Shown piece after piece: positions 15,733 through 23,225 of a stretch of DNA of 23,225 nt (position 1 is its first letter; each line of letters starts with the position of its first letter). The DNA is from Crickella sp963642455 (GTDB lineage Bacteria > Bacillota > Clostridia > Peptostreptococcales > Anaerovoracaceae). Under the pieces are notes generated by a model. That model worked only from the letters and a program-made list of their open reading frames with translations, did not search any database and had not been told where the DNA came from. The stretch is taken from positions 1 through 23,225 of the forward strand of contig CAVIGM010000023.1 of NCBI GenBank assembly GCA_963642455.1. Direction: 5' to 3'. The position numbers and the translations under genes were made by a program.

Positions 15733-15762
15733 AATATAGCACAATCTTAAGTGTGTCGGCAA
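15733..15762 (-). promoter_or_regulatory. Promoter of the MscS gene
   Basis: Minus-strand TTGCCG (15762-15757), an 18-base spacer and TATATT (15738-15733) with a TGC extension. Predicted start near 15726. Confidence 0.5.
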
Positions 15763-15887
15763 AAAAAGGTTTGCGGCTTGCGAGACGCGAGCGGGGCAAG
15801 TCGCGGGCTGCTCGGATGCCGCGCCGCGCTGGCGGTGTCTTGAACGCGGGCAGCTCGGATGCCGAGACGCGAGCGGATTGTTTTTTT
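15761..15887. repeat. GC-rich intergenic island with direct repeats
   Basis: About 110 bp of strongly GC-rich DNA between an A7 and a T7 run. CGAGACGCGAGCGG occurs at 15781-15794 and 15863-15876. A 20-bp unit starting CGCGGGC and ending CTCGGATGCCG occurs at 15802-15821 and 15845-15864 with one mismatch. The second copy forms the hairpin CTCGG-ATG-CCGAG. Frames through it show no coding character. The rest of the 348-bp gap between genes holds the MscS and nrdD promoters. Confidence 0.75.
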
Positions 15888-15931
15888 GAAGATAATACAC
15901 ACAAAATACATCCTCAGCGGGCATTTGGTAG

Positions 15932-15960
15932 TTGACTGAATTGCCGCAAACGAATACAAT
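15932..15960 (+). promoter_or_regulatory. Promoter of nrdD
   Basis: TTGACT (15932-15937), a 17-base spacer and TACAAT (15955-15960); predicted start near 15967. Confidence 0.75.
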
Positions 15961-16002
15961 ATATTGTGGTTGGAACATGGTTATAGACACAATATACACC
16001 AA
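15954..16002. promoter_or_regulatory. Tandem NrdR boxes
   Basis: Box 1 (15954-15969) contains the perfect palindrome ACAATATATTGT. Box 2 (15987-16002) starts ACACAATATA with a weaker right half. Offset is 33 bp, about three helical turns, as is usual for NrdR. Box 1 covers the -10 and start site, so NrdR binding should repress nrdD. Confidence 0.7.
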
Positions 16003-16049
16003 ATATACCGTGTGCCAACAAATCAGAATTTATTGGAATTAGGGGAAGA

Positions 16050-18332
16050 ATGGCAATGAACACAATCATTAAGAGAGACGGCAAGGAAGTACAATTCGAC
16101 GAGTCGAAGATCTACAATGCTATTTTTGCAGCGAACAAGGCTGTAGATGGCGAGCAGATGGAGAGCATCGACTTTGAATATCTTACAAGAAAGGTAGTAT
16201 CGCAGCTTGGCGGAGAGACTTGCACGGTTGAGCAGGTGCAGGATCTTGTTGAGGCAATGCTGATTAGATATGATTACGAGAAGACCGCAAAGGCATACAT
16301 TCTCTATCGTGCAGAGCACGCGAAGATCAGAGAGGCCGAGAGCGATCTTATGAACATTTATAATGAGCTCACTTATTCTTATTCGAAGGATGCGGACATC
16401 AAGAGAGAGAACGCAAATATCGACGGAGATACATCCATGGGTACCATGCTTAAGTACGGTTCCGAGGGTGCGAAATATTATGTAGACAATTATGTACTCC
16501 CTAAGGACATTGCCAAGGCTCACATCAACGGAGACATCCATATTCACGATAAGGATTTCTATATGCTGACAGAGACATGCTGTCAGATTGATCTTATAAA
16601 ACTTTTCAAAGACGGTTTTTGCACAGGTCACGGCTATCTCAGAGAGCCACAGTCGATCATGAGCTATGCTTCGCTTGCTTGCATCGCTATTCAGGCTAAT
16701 CAGAACGAAATGCACGGCGGCCAGTCAGTTCCTAATTTCGATTACTCGATGGCACCAGGTGTTGCAAGAACTTATGTAAAAGAATATTTCCAGGCACTTG
16801 TAGAGATTCTCGCAGTTAAGCTTAACACAAGCTACAGTCAGGCTCAGACCATCGTTAAGGTTATCAAGGACAATACAGCTAAGCCATCAATCAGCAATTC
16901 GCTTACTTTTGGAGAAGAGCTCGGTAAGTGGTATGATAATGCTGCAGATACTTTTGGACTCACAAGAGAGCTGCTTGTTTCAAGCAATAAACAGGCTGCA
17001 GAGGCAGCACTTGCAAATACAGACAAGCTGACCTATCAGGCAATGGAAGCTCTTATCCACAACCTTAATACAATGAATTCAAGAGCGGGCGCACAGGTAC
17101 CTTTTAGCTCGGTTAACTACGGAACAGATACAAGCGCTGAGGGAAGAATGGTCATCAAGAACCTTCTCCTTGCTACAGAAGCGGGACTTGGCAACGGGGA
17201 GACACCGATTTTCCCAGTACAGATTTTCAAGGTTAAGGAAGGCATTAACTTCAACGAAGGCGAGCCTAATTACGACCTCTTCAAGCTTGCTATAAGATGC
17301 AGCGCTAAGAGATTGTTCCCTAACTTCAGTTTCCTCGATGCTCCATTCAATTTGAGCTTCTATAAAGAGGGAGATTACAATACGGAAGTAGCCTATATGG
17401 GATGCAGGACTAGGGTAATGGCTAATCCTCACGACCCAAGCAAGGCTGTTACATGCGGAAGAGGCAACCTTTCGTTCACATCAATCAACCTTCCAAGAAT
17501 CGCAATCGAATCAAATCACGACGTGGAGCTTTTCTTCAAGAAGCTCGACGAGAGACTTGAGCTTGTTGCAAGACAGCTGCTTCACAGATTCAAGATTCAG
17601 TGCGCGAAGAAAGGAAGAAATTATCCGTTCCTCATGGGTCAGGGCATTTGGATTGACTCAGATAAGATCGGACCTGATGACAGCGTAGAGGAGATTCTTA
17701 AGCACGGAACTTTGTCAATCGGCTTCATCGGACTTGCTGAGGCTCTTGTTGCTCTTACAGGTAAGCACCACGGCGAGAGCGAGGAATCAAGAGAGCTCGG
17801 ACTTGAGATTGCTAAGCACATGAGAGATTTCTGCGACGAGAAGTCCAAGGAGACAGGACTTAACTTTACCTTCCTTGCTACACCTGCAGAGGGCTTAAGC
17901 GGAAGATTTGTTAAGATCGACAGGGCTAAATACGGCAGAATCAAGGGCGTAACTGACAGAGATTATTATACGAACTCGTTCCACATTCCTGTATATTATC
18001 CAATCTCGGCATTCGAGAAGATAGAGATCGAGGCTCCATATCACAACTACACCAATGCGGGCCATATAAGCTATGTAGAGCTTGACGGTGACACAAGCAA
18101 GAATCCGGAAGCTTTCGAAATGGTTATTAGACACATGAAGGAATGCGGTATCGGATACGGCTCGGTTAACCACCCTGTAGACAGAGACCCAGTTTGCGGA
18201 TATACAGGCGTAATCGATGATGTATGCCCACGCTGCGGCAGAAGAGAGGGCGAGGCAGTAACGGTCGAAAGGCTCGACGAACTTAGAATGAAGTATCCAA
18301 GCGTGCCTGTTCCATGCGACTGCACAAGATAA
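16050..18332 (+). CDS. nrdD: Anaerobic ribonucleoside-triphosphate reductase, lacking the glycyl-radical segment
   Basis: A 760-residue class III RNR catalytic chain that reduces NTPs to dNTPs without oxygen. Residues 1-95 are an ATP-cone (TIIKRDGKEVQFDESKI). The barrel follows with NTMNSRAGAQVPFSSVNYG, the likely finger-loop thiyl Cys C452 in MGCRTR, and GRGNLSFTSINLPR. Zinc-ribbon cysteines lie in DPVCGYTG and CPRCGRREGE near 715-735. In ordinary NrdD the ribbon runs into the radical loop RRxxGYL and an RVKH end. Here a different tail of about 26 residues (from AVTVERL) ends in PCDCTR and a TAA, and no RRxxGYL is present. That missing segment is the 53-aa ORF at 18458. AGGGGA precedes the ATG; NrdR boxes lie upstream. 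nrdG is not visible. Confidence 0.95.
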   Translation: MAMNTIIKRDGKEVQFDESKIYNAIFAANKAVDGEQMESIDFEYLTRKVVSQLGGETCTVEQVQDLVEAMLIRYDYEKTAKAYILYRAEHAKIREAESDLMNIYNELTYSYSKDADIKRENANIDGDTSMGTMLKYGSEGAKYYVDNYVLPKDIAKAHINGDIHIHDKDFYMLTETCCQIDLIKLFKDGFCTGHGYLREPQSIMSYASLACIAIQANQNEMHGGQSVPNFDYSMAPGVARTYVKEYFQALVEILAVKLNTSYSQAQTIVKVIKDNTAKPSISNSLTFGEELGKWYDNAADTFGLTRELLVSSNKQAAEAALANTDKLTYQAMEALIHNLNTMNSRAGAQVPFSSVNYGTDTSAEGRMVIKNLLLATEAGLGNGETPIFPVQIFKVKEGINFNEGEPNYDLFKLAIRCSAKRLFPNFSFLDAPFNLSFYKEGDYNTEVAYMGCRTRVMANPHDPSKAVTCGRGNLSFTSINLPRIAIESNHDVELFFKKLDERLELVARQLLHRFKIQCAKKGRNYPFLMGQGIWIDSDKIGPDDSVEEILKHGTLSIGFIGLAEALVALTGKHHGESEESRELGLEIAKHMRDFCDEKSKETGLNFTFLATPAEGLSGRFVKIDRAKYGRIKGVTDRDYYTNSFHIPVYYPISAFEKIEIEAPYHNYTNAGHISYVELDGDTSKNPEAFEMVIRHMKECGIGYGSVNHPVDRDPVCGYTGVIDDVCPRCGRREGEAVTVERLDELRMKYPSVPVPCDCTR

Positions 18333-18334
18333 TG

Positions 18335-18423
18335 NNNNNNNNNNNNNNNNNNNNNNNNNNNNNNNNNNNNNNNNNNNNNNNNNNNNNNNNNNNNNNNNNN
18401 NNNNNNNNNNNNNNNNNNNNNNN
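18335..18423. other. Assembly gap of 89 N
   Basis: Begins two bases after the nrdD stop. The stop and the next ATG overlap as TAATG (18330-18334), so a coupled gene may start here and be hidden. The true gap length is unknown. Confidence 0.99.
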
Positions 18424-18457
18424 ATATAATATGAAATAACAAGAAAGGGGATTTGTT

Positions 18458-18619
18458 ATGAATAATAATGTTGTAAAAAATGTTGATGGCAAGGTCGGCG
18501 AGGGTGTCGGCTTCGAGAGAATCAGAAGAATCACAGGCTATCTTGTAGGAACCTTAGATAGATTCAATAACGGCAAGAGAGCTGAGGTTGAGGATAGGGT
18601 TAAGCATAGCTTAAGATAA
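18458..18619 (+). CDS. Stand-alone glycyl-radical domain of class III RNR, 53 aa
   Basis: A 53-residue ORF with AAAGGGG about 8 bases before its ATG. Residues 19-50 match the extreme C-terminus of full-length NrdD: RRITGYLVGTLDRFN corresponds to the E. coli radical loop RRVCGYLG, and KRAEVEDRVKH to KQEEVKRRVKH. G27 is therefore the expected radical glycine. The first 18 residues (MNNNVVKNVDGKVGEGVG) are a short polar lead. The long NrdD chain just upstream lacks this segment, so the two products would have to assemble, as the spare-part protein GrcA/YfiD does with pyruvate formate-lyase. The N gap between them leaves a misjoin possible, but both the nrdD stop and this ORF's start and ribosome site are in resolved sequence. 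Confidence 0.8.
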   Translation: MNNNVVKNVDGKVGEGVGFERIRRITGYLVGTLDRFNNGKRAEVEDRVKHSLR

Positions 18620-18657
18620 TTAAGATAAATAATTAAGAAAGCAGGAGAAATCAGAAA

Positions 18658-19887
18658 ATGCGTAATATTCTAGTCGGCCAGTCAGGTGGCCCAACAGCAG
18701 TTATCAATTCATCACTTTACGGCATCACAATGGCTGCAAAGGAGAAGGGCGTAAATGTATATGGAATGCTCCACGGAATAGAGGGCTTCCTTGAGGACAA
18801 CTATATCAATCTAACAGAGCTTGCCGACAGCAACGAAGAGGAATTCGAGCTGCTCAAGACCACACCGGCATCTTTCCTTGGAAGCTGCAGATACAAGCTG
18901 CCTGAGGACCTGAACGACTCTGTATACAGAATCATTTTCGAGAAGCTTAACGAGCTTAAGATAGATGCTTTTTTCTATATCGGCGGCAACGACTCGATGG
19001 ATACGGCAGACAAGCTCAGCAGATATGCCAAGGAGCATAAGGAGAACATCGTATTCATGGGCGTTCCTAAGACTATCGACAACGACCTTGTTATTACAGA
19101 CCACTGCCCGGGCTACGGCTCAACCGCTAAATATATCGCTTCAACAGTAAGAAATATCGTATGGGATTCGGGCGTATATTCAAGACCTGTCGTTACAATC
19201 GTTGAGCTTATGGGAAGAAATGCAGGATGGGTTACAGCCGCAAGCATGCTCGCAAGAACACCTTACGAGAAGAATCCAATGCTCATTTATCTTCCTGAGG
19301 TTGACTTCGATATTACAGAATTCATCAAGGATGTTAAGCACGCGCTTACATTAAGCAGCACTCTTGTTATCTGCGTCTCTGAGGGTATTCACGACGATAC
19401 TGGCAAGCTCATTTGCGAATATGGCGAAGAGGCTTCGACGGATAGATTCGGACACAAGATGCTCACAGGCTGTGGCAAGGTCCTCGAAAGATATATCAAG
19501 CAGAGCATTGATTGCAAGTCGAGAACGATTGAACTTAGCCTCACACAAAGAGCTGGAACAGATCTGATTTCGGCAACAGATTCAAGCGAGGCAGAGAACG
19601 CTGGAAGGACAGCCTTTAATGCGGCATATAATGACGGAATGGAAGCTACAGGCAAGATGGTTGCATTCACAAGAAGCGACAATCCTTACACGATAGAATA
19701 TGAGCTGGTGCCTGTTAAGAAAGTCTGCAACAAGGAGAAATTCTTCCCTAAGAAGTGGATTATCAACGGCAATGACATTTCCGAGGAATTCCTCAATTAT
19801 GTTCTTCCGCTTATTCAAGGCGAGCCAGAGCTCAAATACGAGAACGGCACACCTAAGCTCATGAAGCCAGCGTATATTAAGGAATAG
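18658..19887 (+). CDS. PPi-type 6-phosphofructokinase
   Basis: A 409-residue PfkA-superfamily enzyme that phosphorylates fructose 6-phosphate in glycolysis. GQSGGPTAVIN (7-17) begins the phosphate site. GGNDS places Asp (D112) where ATP-dependent enzymes have Gly, and PKTIDND places Lys (K138) where they have Gly. This pair is the accepted mark of pyrophosphate-dependent PFK. The Asn at 111 differs from the common GGDD. MGRNAGW and the substrate-binding segments to about residue 330 follow. PPi use would make the step reversible and save ATP in an anaerobe (inference). GGAG lies about 10 bases before the ATG. It follows the small radical-domain ORF by 38 bases and ends at a hairpin. Confidence 0.9.
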   Translation: MRNILVGQSGGPTAVINSSLYGITMAAKEKGVNVYGMLHGIEGFLEDNYINLTELADSNEEEFELLKTTPASFLGSCRYKLPEDLNDSVYRIIFEKLNELKIDAFFYIGGNDSMDTADKLSRYAKEHKENIVFMGVPKTIDNDLVITDHCPGYGSTAKYIASTVRNIVWDSGVYSRPVVTIVELMGRNAGWVTAASMLARTPYEKNPMLIYLPEVDFDITEFIKDVKHALTLSSTLVICVSEGIHDDTGKLICEYGEEASTDRFGHKMLTGCGKVLERYIKQSIDCKSRTIELSLTQRAGTDLISATDSSEAENAGRTAFNAAYNDGMEATGKMVAFTRSDNPYTIEYELVPVKKVCNKEKFFPKKWIINGNDISEEFLNYVLPLIQGEPELKYENGTPKLMKPAYIKE

Positions 19888-19912
19888 TTATTATATATTT
19901 ATAGACTCGAGC

Positions 19913-19937
19913 AGGACGGCCGCTATGGTCGTCCTTT
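19913..19937 (+). terminator. Terminator after the phosphofructokinase gene
   Basis: 9-bp stem AGGACGGCC (19913-19921) / GGTCGTCCT (19927-19935) with one G-U pair. The T tail is only three bases, so termination may be partial. Confidence 0.6.
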
Positions 19938-20003
19938 GCACAGATGAATAAATTAAGATTCGCAATGGGAATTTATAAAGGCGAATTTATACAGGAGACG
20001 AAA

Positions 20004-20378
20004 ATGCTTAAAGAACAGAGTTCAAGGGTCGTGATAGGAAAGGACACAAGGCACTTTATCTCGCTGAGAGTTGAGTCGACCGCGGGAAAAGGCTTCGCCT
20101 GCTTTCTTTCGGGCGGAGAGAAGCCTCATGTCGGCGCGGTGGCAATGCTCTCGAGAAAAGACGGAGAAAGGAGCTTATCCTTCTCTACTGCGAATGGGAC
20201 TATCGATGAAGAGGCTGCCATGGATGTTGCGAGAATCCTTTATAAATATTTCGGCGAGCCTGTCGCAGTGACGGCTGGAGTCGAGGTGCCCGATATGACC
20301 GAGGCAGATCTTAAGCAGCTTAAGGTCAACTGGGTCGCAGCGGCTAAGCATTTCTGCGGCACTTATGACAAGAGGTAA
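20004..20378 (+). CDS. Small protein resembling LpdD-type prenylated-flavin chaperones
   Basis: A 124-residue soluble protein. The ATG at 20004 is preferred because AGGAG lies 6 bases upstream; an in-frame ATG at 19944 starts next to the previous terminator with no ribosome site. The central segment (FLSGGEKPHVGAVAM) and a compact alpha/beta pattern recall the small LpdD-like proteins found with UbiD-type decarboxylases. That assignment is tentative. No UbiD or UbiX homologue is in the window, so if correct the protein is an orphan here or serves another pathway. It lies 9 bases before an EamA transporter gene and is probably cotranscribed with it. Confidence 0.45.
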   Translation: MLKEQSSRVVIGKDTRHFISLRVESTAGKGFACFLSGGEKPHVGAVAMLSRKDGERSLSFSTANGTIDEEAAMDVARILYKYFGEPVAVTAGVEVPDMTEADLKQLKVNWVAAAKHFCGTYDKR

Positions 20379-20387
20379 GGTAATTCA

Positions 20388-21247
20388 ATGAAAAAGGTTA
20401 TTGCTTGTATATTTACGACGGCATTTCTCTTCAGCACCATGGAGATTGCGCTGAAGCTTGGAGGTGCCAACTTTGATTCACTACAGCTTACATTTCTTAG
20501 ATTCTTAATCGGCGGACTTGTTCTTGCACCGCTTGCAATCAAGGAATATCACGGCATCAGCAAGGCGGATCTTCTCTGGCTCTTGCTGCTTGGAATAATG
20601 TGCATACCTATCAGCATGCTGGCTTTCCAGCTCGGCGTGGAACGGTGCAACGCGGCAACTGCGGCGGCCATAATGTGCCTTAACCCGATTTTTACCATGC
20701 TCATAGCACATATTTTTACAACAGAGAAAATGTCCAAATATAAATTCATAGCCTTCGGCCTCGGAATTGTCGCTTGCGTCTTCCTCGTAAGGCCATGGGA
20801 CGTGCAAGAGGGAAACACGGTGCTCGGACTCGGGCTCATGCTCACAGCATCCGTGACTTTTGCGGCATATACCGTCATGGGCAAAAAAACTCTTGCGAGA
20901 GTCGGAACGTTCACGCAGACGAGCATCAGCTTCATCTTCGGCTCGCTTGTGCTTCTTGTGGTAATTCTCTTCATGGGAAGGCCTGTCTTCGCAAATGTTC
21001 TATCGAATATCGGAACCGTCGCTTATGTCGGAATTGCGATAACCGGAATCGGATACCTTACATATTTCATTTCAATCAAGCTCTCGGACGCGACAACTGG
21101 CTCGATTGCTTTCTTCATCAAGCCGGCAATAGCGCCTGTGCTTGCGGTTCTGATTCTGCACGAAACTATAATGTGGAATACAATCGTCGGAATCATGCTT
21201 ATGCTCTGCGCGTCGGTGCTTGTAATCTATGATTCTAAGGTTAAGAA
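20388..21247 (+). CDS. EamA/RhaT-type DMT-family transporter (3' end in gap)
   Basis: At least 286 residues, with about ten hydrophobic helices in two EamA repeats: residues 1-135 and 145-283. First-repeat landmarks are FLRFLIGGLVLAPLA and GVERCNAATAAAIMCLNPIFTMLIA. The second repeat ends in FFIKPAIAPVLAVLILHETI. These proteins export or take up small metabolites; the substrate is unknown. The last residues (YDSKVK) fall where such proteins normally end, so only a few codons are probably lost in the N run. AGGTAAGG precedes the ATG. Confidence 0.9.
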
Positions 21248-22029
21248 NNNNNNNNNNNNNNNNNNNNNNNNNNNNNNNNNNNNNNNNNNNNNNNNNNNNN
21301 NNNNNNNNNNNNNNNNNNNNNNNNNNNNNNNNNNNNNNNNNNNNNNNNNNNNNNNNNNNNNNNNNNNNNNNNNNNNNNNNNNNNNNNNNNNNNNNNNNNN
21401 NNNNNNNNNNNNNNNNNNNNNNNNNNNNNNNNNNNNNNNNNNNNNNNNNNNNNNNNNNNNNNNNNNNNNNNNNNNNNNNNNNNNNNNNNNNNNNNNNNNN
21501 NNNNNNNNNNNNNNNNNNNNNNNNNNNNNNNNNNNNNNNNNNNNNNNNNNNNNNNNNNNNNNNNNNNNNNNNNNNNNNNNNNNNNNNNNNNNNNNNNNNN
21601 NNNNNNNNNNNNNNNNNNNNNNNNNNNNNNNNNNNNNNNNNNNNNNNNNNNNNNNNNNNNNNNNNNNNNNNNNNNNNNNNNNNNNNNNNNNNNNNNNNNN
21701 NNNNNNNNNNNNNNNNNNNNNNNNNNNNNNNNNNNNNNNNNNNNNNNNNNNNNNNNNNNNNNNNNNNNNNNNNNNNNNNNNNNNNNNNNNNNNNNNNNNN
21801 NNNNNNNNNNNNNNNNNNNNNNNNNNNNNNNNNNNNNNNNNNNNNNNNNNNNNNNNNNNNNNNNNNNNNNNNNNNNNNNNNNNNNNNNNNNNNNNNNNNN
21901 NNNNNNNNNNNNNNNNNNNNNNNNNNNNNNNNNNNNNNNNNNNNNNNNNNNNNNNNNNNNNNNNNNNNNNNNNNNNNNNNNNNNNNNNNNNNNNNNNNNN
22001 NNNNNNNNNNNNNNNNNNNNNNNNNNNNN
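21248..22029. other. Assembly gap of 782 N
   Basis: Hides the end of the EamA gene and the start of the U32 gene. A full U32 N-terminus needs several hundred bases, so little room is left for another gene if the gap size is right. Confidence 0.99.
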
Positions 22030-23225
22030 GATATGTGCCAAATTGACAATCTCGGCGAGCTGATTTCCGCGGGCGTATGCTCTTTTAAGATAGAGGGGCG
22101 GATGAAATCCCCCGAATACGTTGCGGTTGTTACGAGAATTTACAGAAAATATATTGACGAATTCCTCGACAGGGGCAGGTACACTGTAAGCCGCGAGGAT
22201 AGAGAGGCGCTTCTTCAGATTTTCAACAGAGGAGATTTTACGGAAGGCTATATGTTCGGCAATCCGGGGCAGAATCTGATGTCCGAGAGGATTCCGAAGA
22301 ATCAGGGAATTTGCGCAGGCGAGGTGGTTGCATATAACAGGAATACCAAGCTTGTGAATGTGAGGGCCTTCAAGGATATAGCGATGCATGACAGCATCGA
22401 AATTCGCAGTGGTGAAGGCGAGGCGGTGAGCGGCCTTGTCGGATCAAGAAAAATAAGCGGTGAGGCGGCGTCGAGCGGCCTTGTCGGATCAAGAAAAATA
22501 AGCGGCGAGGCGACATCGAGCGGCCTTGTCACGTTCAGAAAAGAGCTCGGCAATTCGGTTCTGCAGCTTGGAGACTTCGGCGGCAGGATAGGCAAGGGAG
22601 ACCTTGTCTATAGGATTGCGAGCTGCGCGCAGCTTGAGGAGGCAAGGGCAAGCTTCGAGGGCAAAAGTCTCTCGGGCGATAGCGACAGGAAGCCAATCCG
22701 AAAGCTCGGCGTGGATATGAAGCTAATGTGCTTCGGCGATAGCTTGACTCTCTGCGTGCAGGCGGATGGCATAAGTGCAGGCACGAGCACGGGCGCAGGC
22801 AAAGGAACTGGTGCAGGCACGAGTATAAGGCTTAGCGTAAGCGCGGGGCCTTTCGAAATGTCCGAGGACAGAAATACTCCTTTTGAAAGGTATAGAACCT
22901 CGCTTAGCAAGATGGGGAATACGCCGTTCGAGCTTAGAAGCCTCAAGTTCGAGGGGGATTTCAAGGTGGTCGCAAAGGCCGCCGAGATAAATGCTCTGAG
23001 ACGACAGGCGCTTGCGGAACTTGCGGAAAGGCTCTGCATAAGAAGAAGCAAGCCAGACACCTATGCGGCGGAGCTTGAAGCGTTAAGGAGCCGAAGCGAA
23101 TCGGGCAAGCGAGAAGAGCTAAGGGCATCGGTAGGTGGCAAAATAGATTGCTCGGATGTCATCAGCCCAAGCCTTTGCGAGAGGGCACGCACACTCGGCG
23201 AAGTCAGAAGGATGGCCGAGGCGAA
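22030..23225 (+). CDS. U32-family peptidase, partial at both ends
   Basis: 398 codons are open from the gap to the window end. The first residues DMCQIDNLGELISAG and KIEGRMKSPEYVAVVTR are the second half of a U32 (collagenase-like) peptidase domain; its N-terminal signature lies in the gap. NRGDFTEGYMFG and the QLGDFGGRIGKGDLVYRIAS segment, followed by a long tail, fit the large U32-DUF3656 architecture. Members include proteases and tRNA/rRNA-modifying enzymes, so substrate is open. Two expansions interrupt it: a 15-residue repeat (SGLVGSRKISGEAAS) in about 2.3 copies near residues 134-167, and a Gly/Ala/Thr/Ser-rich stretch near 249-268. GC content is higher than in neighbouring genes. Confidence 0.82.
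22429..22530 (+). repeat. In-frame 45-bp tandem repeat inside the U32 gene
   Basis: Units at 22429-22473 and 22474-22518 are nearly identical and a partial third runs to 22530. The 45-bp period keeps the reading frame. Confidence 0.9.
22775..22823 (+). repeat. 13-bp direct repeat in the Gly/Ala/Thr stretch of the U32 gene
   Basis: GTGCAGGCACGAG occurs at 22775-22787 and 22811-22823, 36 bp apart, in frame, within GCAGGC/ACGAGC-rich low-complexity DNA. Confidence 0.75.

Noticed and set aside
15678..16002. Several overlapping frames through the GC-rich island, rich in Arg/Ala/Ser
   Set aside because: The same repeats read openly in several frames on both strands, which reflects composition rather than coding.
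19944..20003. Upstream ATG for the LpdD-like gene
   Set aside because: It starts beside the previous terminator without a ribosome site, while the ATG at 20004 has AGGAG in place.
20388..22046. One 552-codon gene running through the large gap
   Set aside because: It is an artefact of translating N; the EamA part ends near the gap and the sequence after it is U32 in its own frame.
1..23225. tRNA, rRNA, insertion sequences or phage genes
   Set aside because: I saw no cloverleaf, rRNA segment, transposase or integrase motif, or phage structural gene in the resolved sequence.

Overview
The window reads as a scaffold piece of an anaerobic Bacillota genome, most likely Clostridia. Supporting signs are strong AGGAGG-type Shine-Dalgarno sites, compact T-tailed intrinsic terminators, a moderate GC content (mid-40s by eye), frequent AGA arginine codons, an oxygen-sensitive class III ribonucleotide reductase, a PPi-type phosphofructokinase and a sensory-type [FeFe]-hydrogenase. 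The exact lineage cannot be fixed from the sequence. Three runs of N (78, 89 and 782 bases) show a draft or metagenome assembly.

Layout. 1-1.6 kb: a TSUP-like permease and a YcxB-like membrane protein, separated by an interlocked promoter and terminator. 1.7-5.9 kb: dnaE, apparently with a leaderless start, overlapping by one base a flavodoxin-domain gene. 6.1-7.4 kb (minus): an NCS2/AzgA-type purine permease. 7.5-9.7 kb: a 508-bp divergent intergenic region, a structured leader, then rpsB-tsf. 9.7-12.7 kb (minus): a two-gene unit with a PAS-containing, HydS-like [FeFe]-hydrogenase and a SpoIIE/PP2C phosphatase. 12.8-14.7 kb: a fused YdcZ-type exporter, a tract of 13 heptamer repeats, a 51-aa hydrophobic peptide and a DUF5684-like membrane protein. 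14.9-15.7 kb (minus): an MscS channel. 15.7-16.05 kb: a GC-rich island of direct repeats and an NrdR-controlled promoter. 16.05-18.6 kb: nrdD without its glycyl-radical segment, then, across a small gap, a 53-aa ORF that is that segment. 18.7-21.2 kb: PPi-PFK, a small LpdD-like protein and an EamA transporter. 22.0 kb to the end: a partial U32 peptidase carrying internal repeats.

Most genes are housekeeping. The points that stand out are the separately encoded glycyl-radical domain of class III RNR, the sensory hydrogenase-phosphatase pair, the leaderless extended -10 dnaE promoter with two operator-like direct repeats, and a tendency to short tandem repeats in intergenic DNA and inside one coding sequence. 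All functional statements come from motif recognition by eye; no database search was run.
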